A stretch of 64,000 bases of DNA from positions 3,782,001 to 3,846,000 of the forward strand of contig NZ_LT629740.1 in assembly GCF_900105165.1 (NCBI RefSeq), read 5' to 3'. A model generated the notes under the pieces. It did no database searches. It saw nothing but the letters and a program-made list of their open reading frames with translations, and was not told where the DNA came from. Position numbers and translations under genes: made by a program. The DNA is from Mucilaginibacter mallensis (GTDB lineage: Bacteria; Bacteroidota; Bacteroidia; Sphingobacteriales; Sphingobacteriaceae). Positions 54,681 through 63,566 of the stretch are shown here, one piece after another (the first letter of the stretch is position 1; the number at the start of each line of letters is the position of its first letter).

Positions 54681-55520
54681 TTAATTATGTGTGATGATTG
54701 TTGCACCTATATCAGTGCTGTTAGGCGTACCATTAATATAAATGGTGTAAATTTTACCTGAAGCCAGTGTTATATTATTCAATAAATTATTGGCTATGGC
54801 AATAGTCGACTGATCGCTTGTTTTAGTAACATTGAAGCTTACCGTACCAGCAGGAACAGTAATAAACGGTCCTATTGAGTAGGCGTTTAAACCTGTACCT
54901 GATAATATTGCTCCACCTGCATTACCATATTTTGTATTGGTAAACAGTGGTGTGCTTTGGCCAGTTATACCAAAATCAACATTAGGGGCGCCGGGTGCCA
55001 GGTTCACAAACCGTATTTTAGCTTTTCCACTTGCGGGGGTAGTAAGGTCATCATAAAAAAGGATCAGAGAATCGGCAGTGGCTTTTGTATTCTTAATAGC
55101 AAAAACCGTTTGATAATAAGTAGCGATTGGGCCATTAGGGCCACCTGTGCTGGTAAAGGTTGCGCTGTTGCCAAACTCACGCGATACGATATATGATGTG
55201 CTTGTACCCTGTGTAACGTTTATCTGCACATCGCCAAATTGTGCATTTAGGTACGACGTATAGCCATTTAAGGGTACCAGCGTTTTTGTAACCTGGGTTA
55301 TATAAGTCCAGAACTGCACCCCTTCGTTCACATCAAGCGCGTTAACAAAACTAACATATGCCGCCAGCGGGGGCCTGTTTGCAGCGTTAACATTTAAATA
55401 ATCTGTTTTTTTGCAGGATGTAATAGCAAGTAAGGCAAGTGAAAGGATTAACAGATTAAACTTGTTTGGCTTAATTAACTTAGCCAAGCTATATTTTTTA
55501 AATTGATATAATGATTTCAT
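54681..55520 (-). CDS. DUF4397 domain lipoprotein
   Basis: A 279-aa lipoprotein: signal ending at Cys36 (LAITSC), then DUF4397-like beta-sandwich sequence (AYVSFVNALDVNEGVQFWTY; KIRFVNLAPGAPNVDFGITG; ITVPAGTVSFNVTKT). Function unknown. It starts 20 bp after the TonB receptor gene on the same strand, like a SusD partner but of an unrelated family, so it may be a surface accessory to that receptor (inference). Confidence 0.85.
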   Translation of the reverse strand: MKSLYQFKKYSLAKLIKPNKFNLLILSLALLAITSCKKTDYLNVNAANRPPLAAYVSFVNALDVNEGVQFWTYITQVTKTLVPLNGYTSYLNAQFGDVQINVTQGTSTSYIVSREFGNSATFTSTGGPNGPIATYYQTVFAIKNTKATADSLILFYDDLTTPASGKAKIRFVNLAPGAPNVDFGITGQSTPLFTNTKYGNAGGAILSGTGLNAYSIGPFITVPAGTVSFNVTKTSDQSTIAIANNLLNNITLASGKIYTIYINGTPNSTDIGATIITHN

Positions 55521-55540
55521 GATCTTTTAATGATTATAAA

Positions 55541-58306
55541 TTAGAAATGAGCTGTAAATCTTATAAATGGTTGTATACCTGCATTACCATCCTGTATGCC
55601 CACAATTGTTGGGTTTCTCAGTCCGGAGACTACAGGGCTGCTATAATCACCCAAAACATTAAATAAATTATTTATGCCGATAGTACCTTGTATTTTAGGT
55701 GTGATCTTATACCCCGCTGATATATCGGTTACCCATATTGGGTGCAGGGTCTGGTAGTAATATACCGGATTTAACGGGTCTGCGGCACTTAGCAATGTTG
55801 CTGTAGTTACCTTACCGAAATATACAGTACGCGCCAGGAAAGTGAATTTATCTATATTATAAATACCCTGTAAATTCACTTTTTGAGCCGGAATGTTGGT
55901 AGTTACCCGTGCACGCTCTGACGGGCTCAGGATAACATTCTTGTAAGCTTCGAGCCCCGGAGGGGTATTGACTTTGGTTACTTCATTTTTATCAAAGTTA
56001 CCGCCGAGTAAGAATGTAAGGTTGCCATTATTCAGCAATATTTTATAACTACTGGTAAACTCTATACCTAAGGTACGTGTGCTAAATTCGTTGTAAAAAA
56101 AGTTGGCCTGCGCGGCACCTGTTTGCTGGAACAGGTTTTTCACATCTGCCGGTAAATTGTTATCAGTAGAGGTAAAGTTGCCGGTATTACCTATGCGGTT
56201 GGCAATATCTATCTGGTAACCATCAAGCGTTATTTCAACATTATCAACCGGTTCTGAGGTTAAACCAAGCGCATATCCTTTTGATCTTTCAGGTGTAAGC
56301 TTAGGTATGCCTAAAGCCCTGGCAGCAGCGCTCTGGTTTGATGCAGTTAAAATATCAACCCCTACTCCCTGCTGAAAGGTTGTGGAAATTGAGGTATAAT
56401 AAGATTGTGCCAGATCAGGCGCTCTGAAGCCCGTATTCACGGATCCCCTTATGCTTAGCCAGCGATCAAAGGTATATCTGGTGGCTGCCTTATAGGTAAA
56501 TACGTTTCCAAAATCGGTATAATACTCTTCACGACCCGCGGCCGATAAAAGCCATGCCTTGGTTACATTTAATTCTACATCGGCATACCCGGCGGTTATT
56601 GACCGGCTAACATCAACCGCGTTTGCAGGTTGAAATCCTAAATGTATTTGCGAGCCGGCAGCAAGGCCATTCAATGAGGTTGTGCCTGAAGATGCCAGGT
56701 AGGTAATACCATTTGCCGTTGTATCAACATTATAAATATTTCGCTGGTCGCCTTTTTGGTATGATGCCAGTTCGCCGGCATTTATCTGGAAGGTTTCAAC
56801 ACGGTCCTGAACGCCAAAGGCAATATTCAGCCCTTTTAAAACTTTGTCGAAATAACGGCTAAAATCCAAACTCGCTGTATTCTGACCGGCACTGTAGCTG
56901 CCATCATCAAAGCTGGTAGGACTGGTTAAACCCAGACTGGCATTTAATGAATTATCAACACGATTGCCAAAAATATTCTTCCCGAATACATTTGAAAGAT
57001 CTACATTCCAGCCATTTATCTTACCTCGTATGCCTGTTGCTATTGATTCATCAACAATGTTATTTTCCATTGCAGGCAAAAATCCATCGGGATAGATGAA
57101 GTTATTGTTTCTTGAAGTCCACCCCGGTAAACGATAAGTAGCTGTAAATTGGGAGTTTCTGTCGCTGATGCCGCCAAAGGCATATACTTCTGCCGATCCC
57201 TTTAACGGAAATGCCGCATTAAAATATAGCAAAGCATTTTGCCCTGCATTAGCACCTGATCCCCGCTGATCAAAATAGTGCCTGTCAATACCTCTTGAGC
57301 TTAGTATGGCATTATCAATGGCCTGGGTATAAATAGCATCGTAGCCGCGGGTATTGGCACCTCCGCCATAAATAGGCCCATTATACAAGCCCGCAGTTGA
57401 GTTACCGGGCTGTAACGCAATGGCTTGGGTGCCATATTCAACTGTGGCATTAATATAGCCGCCATTGTTGCCCACAGCTACACCATAATTCGCATTGGTA
57501 AGCGTAACCGCTCCATCCCCTCTTTTACGTACACTACCGGTAGTACTTACCGCCAGGTCATCCGTATTCTTTTTTAATACAATGTTAATAACCCCTGCAA
57601 TAGCGTCTGATCCGTATTGCGCGGCAGCTCCATCACGCAATATTTCTATATGATCAATGGAGCCAGTAGGTATGGAGTTAAGATCGTACCCGGTTGAGCC
57701 ATTACCCAGGCCACCATAATTTACGTTGGCGCTTTTGTGCATGCGCTTGCCGTTTATCAGCACCAAAACCTGATCAGGACCTAAACCCCGTAACTGCGCC
57801 AGACTTAAAGCCGAGCCTGCGTCACCCGCATTACTGCCATTAACTGAGTGGAAAGAAGGCGATATATATTGCAGGATCTGCGTAACACTTGTCTGTGGAG
57901 CTGATTCAAGCAATGGTTTAAGATCAATAACATCTACAGGCACCGGTGAATTTAATTTGGTGCGGTTAGCATTATGCGATCCAACTATCTGCACCTCATT
58001 TAAAGTACTTTTTGCCGGTTTAAGGCTGATGTTAAAGTTCTTAGTCCCATCAATTAATACTTCCTGTGGTTCATAACCAATAAATGAGAATACGAGGTAT
58101 TTACCGTTTCGTACTATGATTTGAAAGGCGCCATCCTTATTAGTGGTTGATCCTTCATCAAGGCCTTTTATTTTTACAGATACCCCGGGTAAGGGTGTGT
58201 TATCATCAGCACTTATTACAGTGCCGGTTAGCGTTCGCTTTTGCGCGAATATCTTTTGCCCGTAAAACAGGCTGAAAATGGATATAAAGAGTATGAATTT
58301 TTTCAT
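55541..58306 (-). CDS. TonB-dependent outer-membrane receptor
   Basis: A 921-aa receptor: signal (MKKFILFISIFSLFYGQKIF), carboxypeptidase-regulatory domain (LTGTVISADDNTPLPGVSVK), plug (LRGLGPDQVLVLINGKRMH; IEILRDGAAAQYGSDAIAGV) and barrel ending in IRFTAHF. It has no STN domain, so no FecR link. The plug type is that of receptors for metal complexes or peptides rather than SusC. It lacks the antisense unit seen at the other three receptors. The peroxidase, YceI and SOD context suggests iron or haem, which is inferred. Confidence 0.93.
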   Translation of the reverse strand: MKKFILFISIFSLFYGQKIFAQKRTLTGTVISADDNTPLPGVSVKIKGLDEGSTTNKDGAFQIIVRNGKYLVFSFIGYEPQEVLIDGTKNFNISLKPAKSTLNEVQIVGSHNANRTKLNSPVPVDVIDLKPLLESAPQTSVTQILQYISPSFHSVNGSNAGDAGSALSLAQLRGLGPDQVLVLINGKRMHKSANVNYGGLGNGSTGYDLNSIPTGSIDHIEILRDGAAAQYGSDAIAGVINIVLKKNTDDLAVSTTGSVRKRGDGAVTLTNANYGVAVGNNGGYINATVEYGTQAIALQPGNSTAGLYNGPIYGGGANTRGYDAIYTQAIDNAILSSRGIDRHYFDQRGSGANAGQNALLYFNAAFPLKGSAEVYAFGGISDRNSQFTATYRLPGWTSRNNNFIYPDGFLPAMENNIVDESIATGIRGKINGWNVDLSNVFGKNIFGNRVDNSLNASLGLTSPTSFDDGSYSAGQNTASLDFSRYFDKVLKGLNIAFGVQDRVETFQINAGELASYQKGDQRNIYNVDTTANGITYLASSGTTSLNGLAAGSQIHLGFQPANAVDVSRSITAGYADVELNVTKAWLLSAAGREEYYTDFGNVFTYKAATRYTFDRWLSIRGSVNTGFRAPDLAQSYYTSISTTFQQGVGVDILTASNQSAAARALGIPKLTPERSKGYALGLTSEPVDNVEITLDGYQIDIANRIGNTGNFTSTDNNLPADVKNLFQQTGAAQANFFYNEFSTRTLGIEFTSSYKILLNNGNLTFLLGGNFDKNEVTKVNTPPGLEAYKNVILSPSERARVTTNIPAQKVNLQGIYNIDKFTFLARTVYFGKVTTATLLSAADPLNPVYYYQTLHPIWVTDISAGYKITPKIQGTIGINNLFNVLGDYSSPVVSGLRNPTIVGIQDGNAGIQPFIRFTAHF

Positions 58307-58393
58307 TTTTATTTCAATAGTTTAAAGTAAGGGAAGCCATCCCGTGCTAATATTCATTAGCCGGGTGCATAGGGGATAATATTTTTATAGATT

Positions 58394-59356
58394 TTACTTA
58401 CTCACCTTTTGGGCAAACCTGTCATCGGTAAGAGCTTTTAAAAAAGATACGATATCATCTATTTCGCTATCGGTAAGATTTAAGGGCTTGCTTAATGCCA
58501 GGTCGCGGTTGAGGCCACCTTTTACAACTGCTTCGGGATTATTGTAATAGGTGACCACCTCGTGTAAGGTTTTAAATTTACCATTGTGCATATACGGCGC
58601 AGTAACAGCTACATTACGCAGACTAGGAATTTTAAACTCACCTATTTCCGCATCGTTCTTGGTAATAGCCGAACGACCGGGATCATTCAGATCCTTACCA
58701 TTATATAAGCCAATGCTTTTAAACCTGTCGGCTGTAAAGTCCTCGCCCGAGTGGCAGTTATTGCAGTTAGCTTTTCCAATAAACAGTAAACGCCCGCGTA
58801 TAGCCGATGCCGACATCGCATTATCATCGCCATTTATATAGCGGTCATAAGGGCTGTTGGCTGTTTCGAGTGTACGTTCAAATGATGCGATGGCTTTTAC
58901 CACGTTATCTTTTGATGGCGCGGCCTTAAATACTTTTTGAAAAGCATCGGCATAATATTTATCATCATTTAACCGCATTACGAGTTCTTCGATGGGCAAA
59001 CCCATTTCAGTTGGCGAAGTTATTGGCCCTAAGGCCTGCTCCTCTAATGATGAAGCCCGACCATCCCAAAAGAAATGCGGCCGCCCCGACAAATTGGTAA
59101 GTCCCGGCGAATTACGCGCGGTTAAATGCCCTTCAATACCCTTACTAAAGGCAGTTGTATCGGCAAAACCAAATTCAGGCTTATGGCATGATGAACAGCT
59201 TATGGTATGGTCTTTTGATAGTATTGGATCAAAAAATAATTTTTCGCCCAATTGTTCCTTAGTTTGCACCTGATCGCTGCCTGCCATAAAGCTAAACTGC
59301 GTTATCATTAAAAAACTAAATGCTATAAAAAGTAATACTATATTTCTCTTTTTCAT
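58394..59356 (-). CDS. Di-haem cytochrome-c peroxidase (MauG/CCP family)
   Basis: Periplasmic di-haem protein of 320 aa. Two CXXCH sites, CSSCH (54-58) and CNNCH (198-202), and family blocks GEKLFFDPILSKD, FWDGRASSLEEQALGP, IASFERTL and YMHNGKFKTL. Signal at MKKRNIVLLFIAFSFLMITQ; I start there (59356) rather than at 59437. It reduces hydrogen peroxide or acts as a MauG-like oxidase. It lies between a YceI gene and the TonB receptor on the same strand. Confidence 0.94.
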   Translation of the reverse strand: MKKRNIVLLFIAFSFLMITQFSFMAGSDQVQTKEQLGEKLFFDPILSKDHTISCSSCHKPEFGFADTTAFSKGIEGHLTARNSPGLTNLSGRPHFFWDGRASSLEEQALGPITSPTEMGLPIEELVMRLNDDKYYADAFQKVFKAAPSKDNVVKAIASFERTLETANSPYDRYINGDDNAMSASAIRGRLLFIGKANCNNCHSGEDFTADRFKSIGLYNGKDLNDPGRSAITKNDAEIGEFKIPSLRNVAVTAPYMHNGKFKTLHEVVTYYNNPEAVVKGGLNRDLALSKPLNLTDSEIDDIVSFLKALTDDRFAQKVSK

Positions 59357-59489
59357 GACCTGGCCCTTTTCGCGCTTTTCTGCCTTTATTTCTGCTGTTA
59401 AATCCTTAATTTTTACCGATTGCATTTTGCAAAACATACCTGTACGGCTTAATTAAGCCGTTAAAACCGATGTGATTTTTTGGTGTAAA

Positions 59490-60131
59490 TTACTGTGCGT
59501 TAGCTACAAGCGATATATCCAGATCAAAATCATCATAGATAACCTTATCGCCCAAATTCTCGAAAAAGTTCTTTGAGCGGAACTTGATATCGTATTTAGT
59601 ACGATCGATAGTAAGTTTGGCATTAGCTGTTAACTTATTGTTGGTTACAGCAACTGTTGCAGGAAAGGAAACCTCATTGGTAATACCTTTTATAGTTAAC
59701 TTACCCGTAATGGTATATTGCTGGTTACTGCCTTTAACAATAGATGTAGTTACAAAATCCGCCTTCGGAAATTTACCGGAATCAAAAAATGTATCACTTT
59801 TTAAGGTACTTACCAGTTTATCATTTTGTGCCGGATCTGTAAGGTCAATATCAGTTATCGTACTGATGTCAATACTAAAGTTGGCGGTTTTAAGTACATT
59901 ATTTTGTACGTTAAAGGTACCGTCACTTATTTTAATATTTCCGTTATGTTCGCCGGTAGCCTTTTTTGCCAGCCAGCCAATTTTACTGGTTTGATTATCA
60001 ACTTTAAATGTTTGCTCTTTTGCAATATGCTTAACAGCTTTTTTGGCTGCAGGTAATGTTTTATTTGTAGCCGAAACAGAAAATGATGCAGCTATCAAAA
60101 CGGCTGCTATTAGGGTGGAATTTAATTTCAT
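59490..60131 (-). CDS. YceI family protein
   Basis: A 213-aa exported lipocalin-like protein (signal MKLNSTLIAAVLIAASFSVS). Family features: SKIGWLAKKATGEHNGNIKI, the DKLVSTLKSDTFFDSGKFP block, GKLTIKGITNEVSFPATV and a C-terminal DFDLDISLVANAQ. It is a second YceI in the window, from a different subgroup than the one at 25.8 kb. A terminator separates it from the thioredoxin-like pair; the peroxidase gene follows. Confidence 0.93.
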   Translation of the reverse strand: MKLNSTLIAAVLIAASFSVSATNKTLPAAKKAVKHIAKEQTFKVDNQTSKIGWLAKKATGEHNGNIKISDGTFNVQNNVLKTANFSIDISTITDIDLTDPAQNDKLVSTLKSDTFFDSGKFPKADFVTTSIVKGSNQQYTITGKLTIKGITNEVSFPATVAVTNNKLTANAKLTIDRTKYDIKFRSKNFFENLGDKVIYDDFDLDISLVANAQ

Positions 60132-60170
60132 GTGAATTTTCTTTACTTTATTTGGGGTTAAGGTTTGGTT

Positions 60171-60201
60171 TAAAAAACCGCTGCAGCAGCAACTGCAACG
60201 G
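60171..60201 (-). terminator. Terminator of thioredoxin-like pair
   Basis: On the minus strand CCGTTGCAG-N6-CTGCAGCGG (one G-U pair) followed by TTTTTT, 20 bp after the stop at 60221. Confidence 0.85.
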
Positions 60202-60220
60202 TAACTAAACGAACCACTTT

Positions 60221-61537
60221 TTATTTATTATTGTTATTATCTTGATTGGATATTGCGGCTATTGCAGGTGCAGGTTCGGCTATCAGTTCATCTAAAAGCT
60301 TGTTAAACTTCTTTTCATAATCCTGGTAATATTTACCTGTTACAGTGCCCGTGTAACCTGTATATATTTCGCGTACATCACCTTTCCTATCAATTATTAT
60401 AGTTGTTGGAAAAGCAACGAACTTGTTAAGCGCCGGTAGTTTTTGTGAAACGATCTTTTTATCGGCAAGGCCACCAAATAAAATATCATACTGGATATTG
60501 TACTTGTCACGCAGCTTGCCTAAAGTATATTGGGCGTATTTCAGGCTGTCCTTTTGTTCAAAGCCGATCGCGATCGCCTCAACACCCCTATCTTTATTTT
60601 TATTGAACCAGGGTGAAAGGAATACTGTTTGATCAGTGCAGTTAGGGCACCAGGTACCAACCACTTCAATAATTACCACTTTGCCTTTGTATTTATCGTC
60701 ACTTAGTGATACTGGCTTGCCGTTAAGATCAGGGAAAGTAAAATCGAGTTTTTTGTATCCTTCCTTTAAATAAGTTAGCTTATATGGATCTGGCAGTTCG
60801 GCCTTATCATCTTTAACCCCATCAAATTTGGTGTTATCATAAATACCTGCTGCTATTTCGCCGCTTATAGTGCCATCATCATTAATGTGGCCTTTATAAA
60901 TTTTAGGACTTGGGCCGGTAAAGCCTGATAATTCAAACTCGTTTCCTTGTACGGTACCTTCCAGTTCGCGGCTATCACCTGTTACCTGCATGATTACACC
61001 GGTAAGTTTATTCCCGTTTTGCTTTAACAAGGCTATCTTATTGGGAACCTGCTCTTTTGAATAGACCTTCAACTCCCATTTACCGGTGAGGTTGGCCGTT
61101 GGTGGTACATCTTTTCCGGGCTCAACAAAACGGTACTTTTTACCATACTCTGCAGTAAAAGGTAAAGAATTCCCCCTAAAACCTGGTACAAGACTGCGGT
61201 ATTCCCCGCTTATGGTGCCATCGTCATTAATTTTTGCAACAAGGGCGGCATCATAAGTATTCATCTTTATGAATAACGAATCACTGCCCAGGCGCTTAAC
61301 GTGAAAATTGTCGCGACGGGTACCATTTAGCAACGTAAATACAGCGTGCTCGGCATCTTTGCCTTTAACTTCAAAATTAAAAGGCACCTGGGTTTCGCTT
61401 ATGGTGAACACACCACGCCAAACACCTTGTTTTATAAACTTTTCTGCGGGAGGGTTACCAGCGGCAAATGCGGCGCTGCTTAATAATATGCCTGCAAGCA
61501 GGCACTGTAATGTTTTTGAAAAAATATTGGTTTTCAT
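60221..61537 (-). CDS. Thioredoxin-like (TlpA-type) protein, paralogue 2
   Basis: A 438-aa exported protein with two parts: a beta-rich N-terminal region (about 30-265) with a repeated SGEYRSL/SGEIAAG pattern, and a C-terminal TlpA-like domain with active site WCPNC (Cys297, Cys300) in GTWCPNCTDQTVFLSP. Likely a periplasmic disulfide reductase or redoxin. It is a tandem copy of the gene 25 bp upstream, with the same length and most residues identical. A C-terminal Asn-rich tail differs. Confidence 0.92.
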   Translation of the reverse strand: MKTNIFSKTLQCLLAGILLSSAAFAAGNPPAEKFIKQGVWRGVFTISETQVPFNFEVKGKDAEHAVFTLLNGTRRDNFHVKRLGSDSLFIKMNTYDAALVAKINDDGTISGEYRSLVPGFRGNSLPFTAEYGKKYRFVEPGKDVPPTANLTGKWELKVYSKEQVPNKIALLKQNGNKLTGVIMQVTGDSRELEGTVQGNEFELSGFTGPSPKIYKGHINDDGTISGEIAAGIYDNTKFDGVKDDKAELPDPYKLTYLKEGYKKLDFTFPDLNGKPVSLSDDKYKGKVVIIEVVGTWCPNCTDQTVFLSPWFNKNKDRGVEAIAIGFEQKDSLKYAQYTLGKLRDKYNIQYDILFGGLADKKIVSQKLPALNKFVAFPTTIIIDRKGDVREIYTGYTGTVTGKYYQDYEKKFNKLLDELIAEPAPAIAAISNQDNNNNK

Positions 61538-61562
61538 TTTATAGTATGATTTATAACAAGGG

Positions 61563-62879
61563 TTATTGGTTTGATGGCTTATCGGCTGCTACAGATGCGG
61601 TTACTGTTTCGGGTACTGGTTCAGCGATTAGTTCATCAAGCACTTTGTTAAATTTCTTTTCATAATCCTCATGATATTTGCCGGTTACCGTACCTGTGTA
61701 GCCTGTATATATTTCGCGCACATCGCCTTTTCTGTCGATGATGATGGTAGTTGGAAAGGCAATGAATTTGTTTAAGGCAGGCAGTTTTTGCGAAACGAGC
61801 TTTTTATCAGCCAGGCCACCAAACGCTATATCATACTGAATATTATATTTTTCCTTAAGCTTGCCCAGTGTATATTTTGCATAAGCAAGACTATCTTTTT
61901 GCTCAAAGCCAATGGCAATGGCTTCTACTCCCCTATGTTTGTTTTTATTGAACCATGGCGACAGAAAAACAGTTTGATCTGTGCAATTAGGGCACCAGGT
62001 GCCTATAACTTCAACAATTACCACCTTGCCCTTATATTTATCATCACTTAATGATACCTGCTTGCCATCAATGCCCGGGAAAGAAAAATCCAGTTTTTTA
62101 TACCCTTCTTTTAAGAAAGTAATCTTGTATGGATCGGGCAACTCCGCGTCGGCATTTTTAGCGGCATCAAACTTCAGGTTCTTATAAATACCGAAACCCT
62201 CTTCGCCGGTAAGTGTATGGTCAGGATTAATTTTACCCTTAATAATGAAAGGACTTGGACCGGTAAAGCCAGATAAGGCAAATTCATCTCCTTGCACAGT
62301 ACCTTCTATTTCGCGGGTATCACCCACAACGGTCATCACAACACCGGTAATTTTATTACCCTTTTGTTTTAATAAGGCAATTGATGCAGGTACAGCATCT
62401 TTACTATAGGTTTTGATTTCCCATTTACCGGTAAGATCTTCTGCTGGTGCAACATCTTTGCCTGGCTCCACAAAGCGATAACTTTTGCCATACTCGGCAG
62501 TAAATGGTAATGAGTTACCTCTAAAATTAGGCACCAGGCTACGGTATTCACCGGTTAGGCTGCCGTCATCATTAATTTTTGCAACCAGGGCCGCGTCATA
62601 GGTATTCATTTTAATAAATAATGAATCCTTACCTAAGCGCTGCACATGAAAGTTATCACGGCGCGAACCATTTAACAATGTAAATACCGCATGTTCCGGA
62701 TCTTTTCCCTTTAGTTCGAAATTAAATGGCACCTGTGTTTCGCTTACAGTAAATACACCCCGCCATATACCTTCTTTTATGAATTTACCGCCAGGATCAT
62801 TTGTGGCCGACAGTAATACGCTGCTAAATAATATGCCCGCTACCAGGCATGTTGATTTAAATAAGTTTTTGATAATCAT
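61563..62879 (-). CDS. Thioredoxin-like (TlpA-type) protein, paralogue 1
   Basis: First of two tandem 438-aa paralogues. Signal peptide (LFKSTCLVAGILFSSVLLSA), the same beta-rich N-terminal region (GVFTVSETQVPFNFELKGKD) and the same TlpA-like domain with WCPNC in GTWCPNCTDQTVFLSP. Duplication covers the whole gene, so it is recent on a family scale. Its leader contains two inverted repeats and a mini-ORF with five Cys codons, which suggests control by cysteine supply. Confidence 0.92.
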   Translation of the reverse strand: MIIKNLFKSTCLVAGILFSSVLLSATNDPGGKFIKEGIWRGVFTVSETQVPFNFELKGKDPEHAVFTLLNGSRRDNFHVQRLGKDSLFIKMNTYDAALVAKINDDGSLTGEYRSLVPNFRGNSLPFTAEYGKSYRFVEPGKDVAPAEDLTGKWEIKTYSKDAVPASIALLKQKGNKITGVVMTVVGDTREIEGTVQGDEFALSGFTGPSPFIIKGKINPDHTLTGEEGFGIYKNLKFDAAKNADAELPDPYKITFLKEGYKKLDFSFPGIDGKQVSLSDDKYKGKVVIVEVIGTWCPNCTDQTVFLSPWFNKNKHRGVEAIAIGFEQKDSLAYAKYTLGKLKEKYNIQYDIAFGGLADKKLVSQKLPALNKFIAFPTTIIIDRKGDVREIYTGYTGTVTGKYHEDYEKKFNKVLDELIAEPVPETVTASVAADKPSNQ

Positions 62880-62955
62880 AGTGTTGTTAAATTTTACATG
62901 TTAAAAATTTTGACATAAAAATCCCCTTGCAGCAACAGCCTTGCCATCAATGCGA

Positions 62956-62978
62956 TAAATAAATCCTGATTTTATTTA
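62956..62978. promoter_or_regulatory. Inverted repeat in leader of thioredoxin-like genes
   Basis: Perfect 8-bp arms TAAATAAA-N7-TTTATTTA between the Cys-rich mini-ORF and the first thioredoxin-like gene, 77 bp before its ATG. It may be an RNA hairpin of an attenuator or an AT-rich operator. Confidence 0.4.
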
Positions 62979-62991
62979 GGGAAACTACGTG

Positions 62992-63063
62992 TTACAGGCA
63001 GCAGCAACAACATCGTTGCGCAACAACACGTACAGGGATAGAATAGTAATTACATTTTTTCAT
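62992..63063 (-). CDS. Leader peptide with five consecutive Cys codons
   Basis: A 23-codon ORF reading MKKCNYYSIPVRVVAQ, then Arg, five Cys and Leu, stop. The Cys codons (62998-63012) lie inside a hairpin closed by ACGTGTT/AACACGT (62987-63031). It sits 112 bp before a thioredoxin-like gene on the same strand. Runs of Cys codons in a leader ORF are the known mark of cysteine-dependent attenuation in other bacteria. Translation is unproven. Confidence 0.5.
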   Translation of the reverse strand: MKKCNYYSIPVRVVAQRCCCCCL

Positions 63064-63079
63064 GATGTTAGTTAATTTA

Positions 63080-63101
63080 TTTTCCTAAACATTTAGGAAA
63101 A
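63080..63101. promoter_or_regulatory. Palindrome upstream of Cys-rich leader ORF
   Basis: TTTTCCTAAA-CA-TTTAGGAAAA, perfect 10-bp arms, 16 bp before the mini-ORF start. Operator or very stable hairpin; no plus- or minus-strand gene ends nearby except the distant DsbD-type gene. Confidence 0.5.
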
Positions 63102-63239
63102 AGTAAAGCACTTATTTCAATTACTGAAAAGTTGCTAGAAGATCACAGAGCTTCCTCTCCCTTCTTCTTAATAAATCAACTAATTAATGGTGGGTTTAAT
63201 TAGATGTAGTAAAGGTAACAATAAAAATCAATTTTACAA

Positions 63240-63264
63240 ATAATCTATAGACTTAGTAGACATT
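63240..63264. promoter_or_regulatory. Weak copy of PhyH-type operator
   Basis: TCTA-N9-TAGACATT, with right arm identical to the operator at 52901-52925 and 18 of 25 positions shared overall. About 370 bp before the thioredoxin-like genes. Confidence 0.3.
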
Positions 63265-63353
63265 TATTTTATTTTTTTCATTCCTATATTTAATTACAAT
63301 TTGTGCATTTTTATAACTACATAAATTGAATTGCATAACGATAGCCTGAAGGA

Positions 63354-63442
63354 GTTAACACCCTGGACTGTGTAGAAAGTAAGCTCGATGAATTTCCACC
63401 ATTACAAAAAGCAAATACAATTTTCACAGCCAGGATGTTAAC
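63354..63442. other. Long hairpin-forming inverted repeat in intergenic region
   Basis: GTTAACACCCTGGACTGTG (63354-63372) pairs with CACAGCCAGGATGTTAAC (63425-63442) over about 18 bp with one bulge and one G-U or mismatch, around a 52-nt loop. It has no ORF and matches no riboswitch class I recognise. It may be a structured leader RNA or untranslated element between the DsbD-type gene and the thioredoxin-like genes. Confidence 0.45.
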
Positions 63443-63476
63443 CTTAACAGGTTATTACCGCTATGGATAGTAGGCT

Positions 63477-63566
63477 TTATATATTGTAATGACAACAACA
63501 GGTATGGCTGCCACCGGCCTGTGTGTTTATAGGATTATACTGAAAATAGTTAAACTCTGCGTTCAT
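63477..63566 (-). CDS. Second mini-ORF with Cys codon run
   Basis: A 29-codon ORF (start MNAEFNYFQYN, end GGSHTCCCHYNI) with three consecutive Cys codons near the end. It lies 180 bp after the DsbD-type stop and upstream of the long hairpin. A small GAGAC-N6-GTCTC hairpin (63587-63602) precedes its start. Together with the mini-ORF at 62992-63063 it suggests repeated Cys-codon leaders. Confidence 0.4.
   Translation of the reverse strand: MNAEFNYFQYNPINTQAGGSHTCCCHYNI

Noticed and set aside
58307..58393. Antisense unit at the fourth TonB receptor
   Set aside because: No TAnnTTTG near the start on the opposite strand and no terminator hairpin in the leader.
62905..62950. Third possible Cys-codon run (TGT TGC TGC) before the thioredoxin-like gene
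   Set aside because: In that frame a stop codon comes directly before it and there is no start codon, so no leader ORF can be supported.
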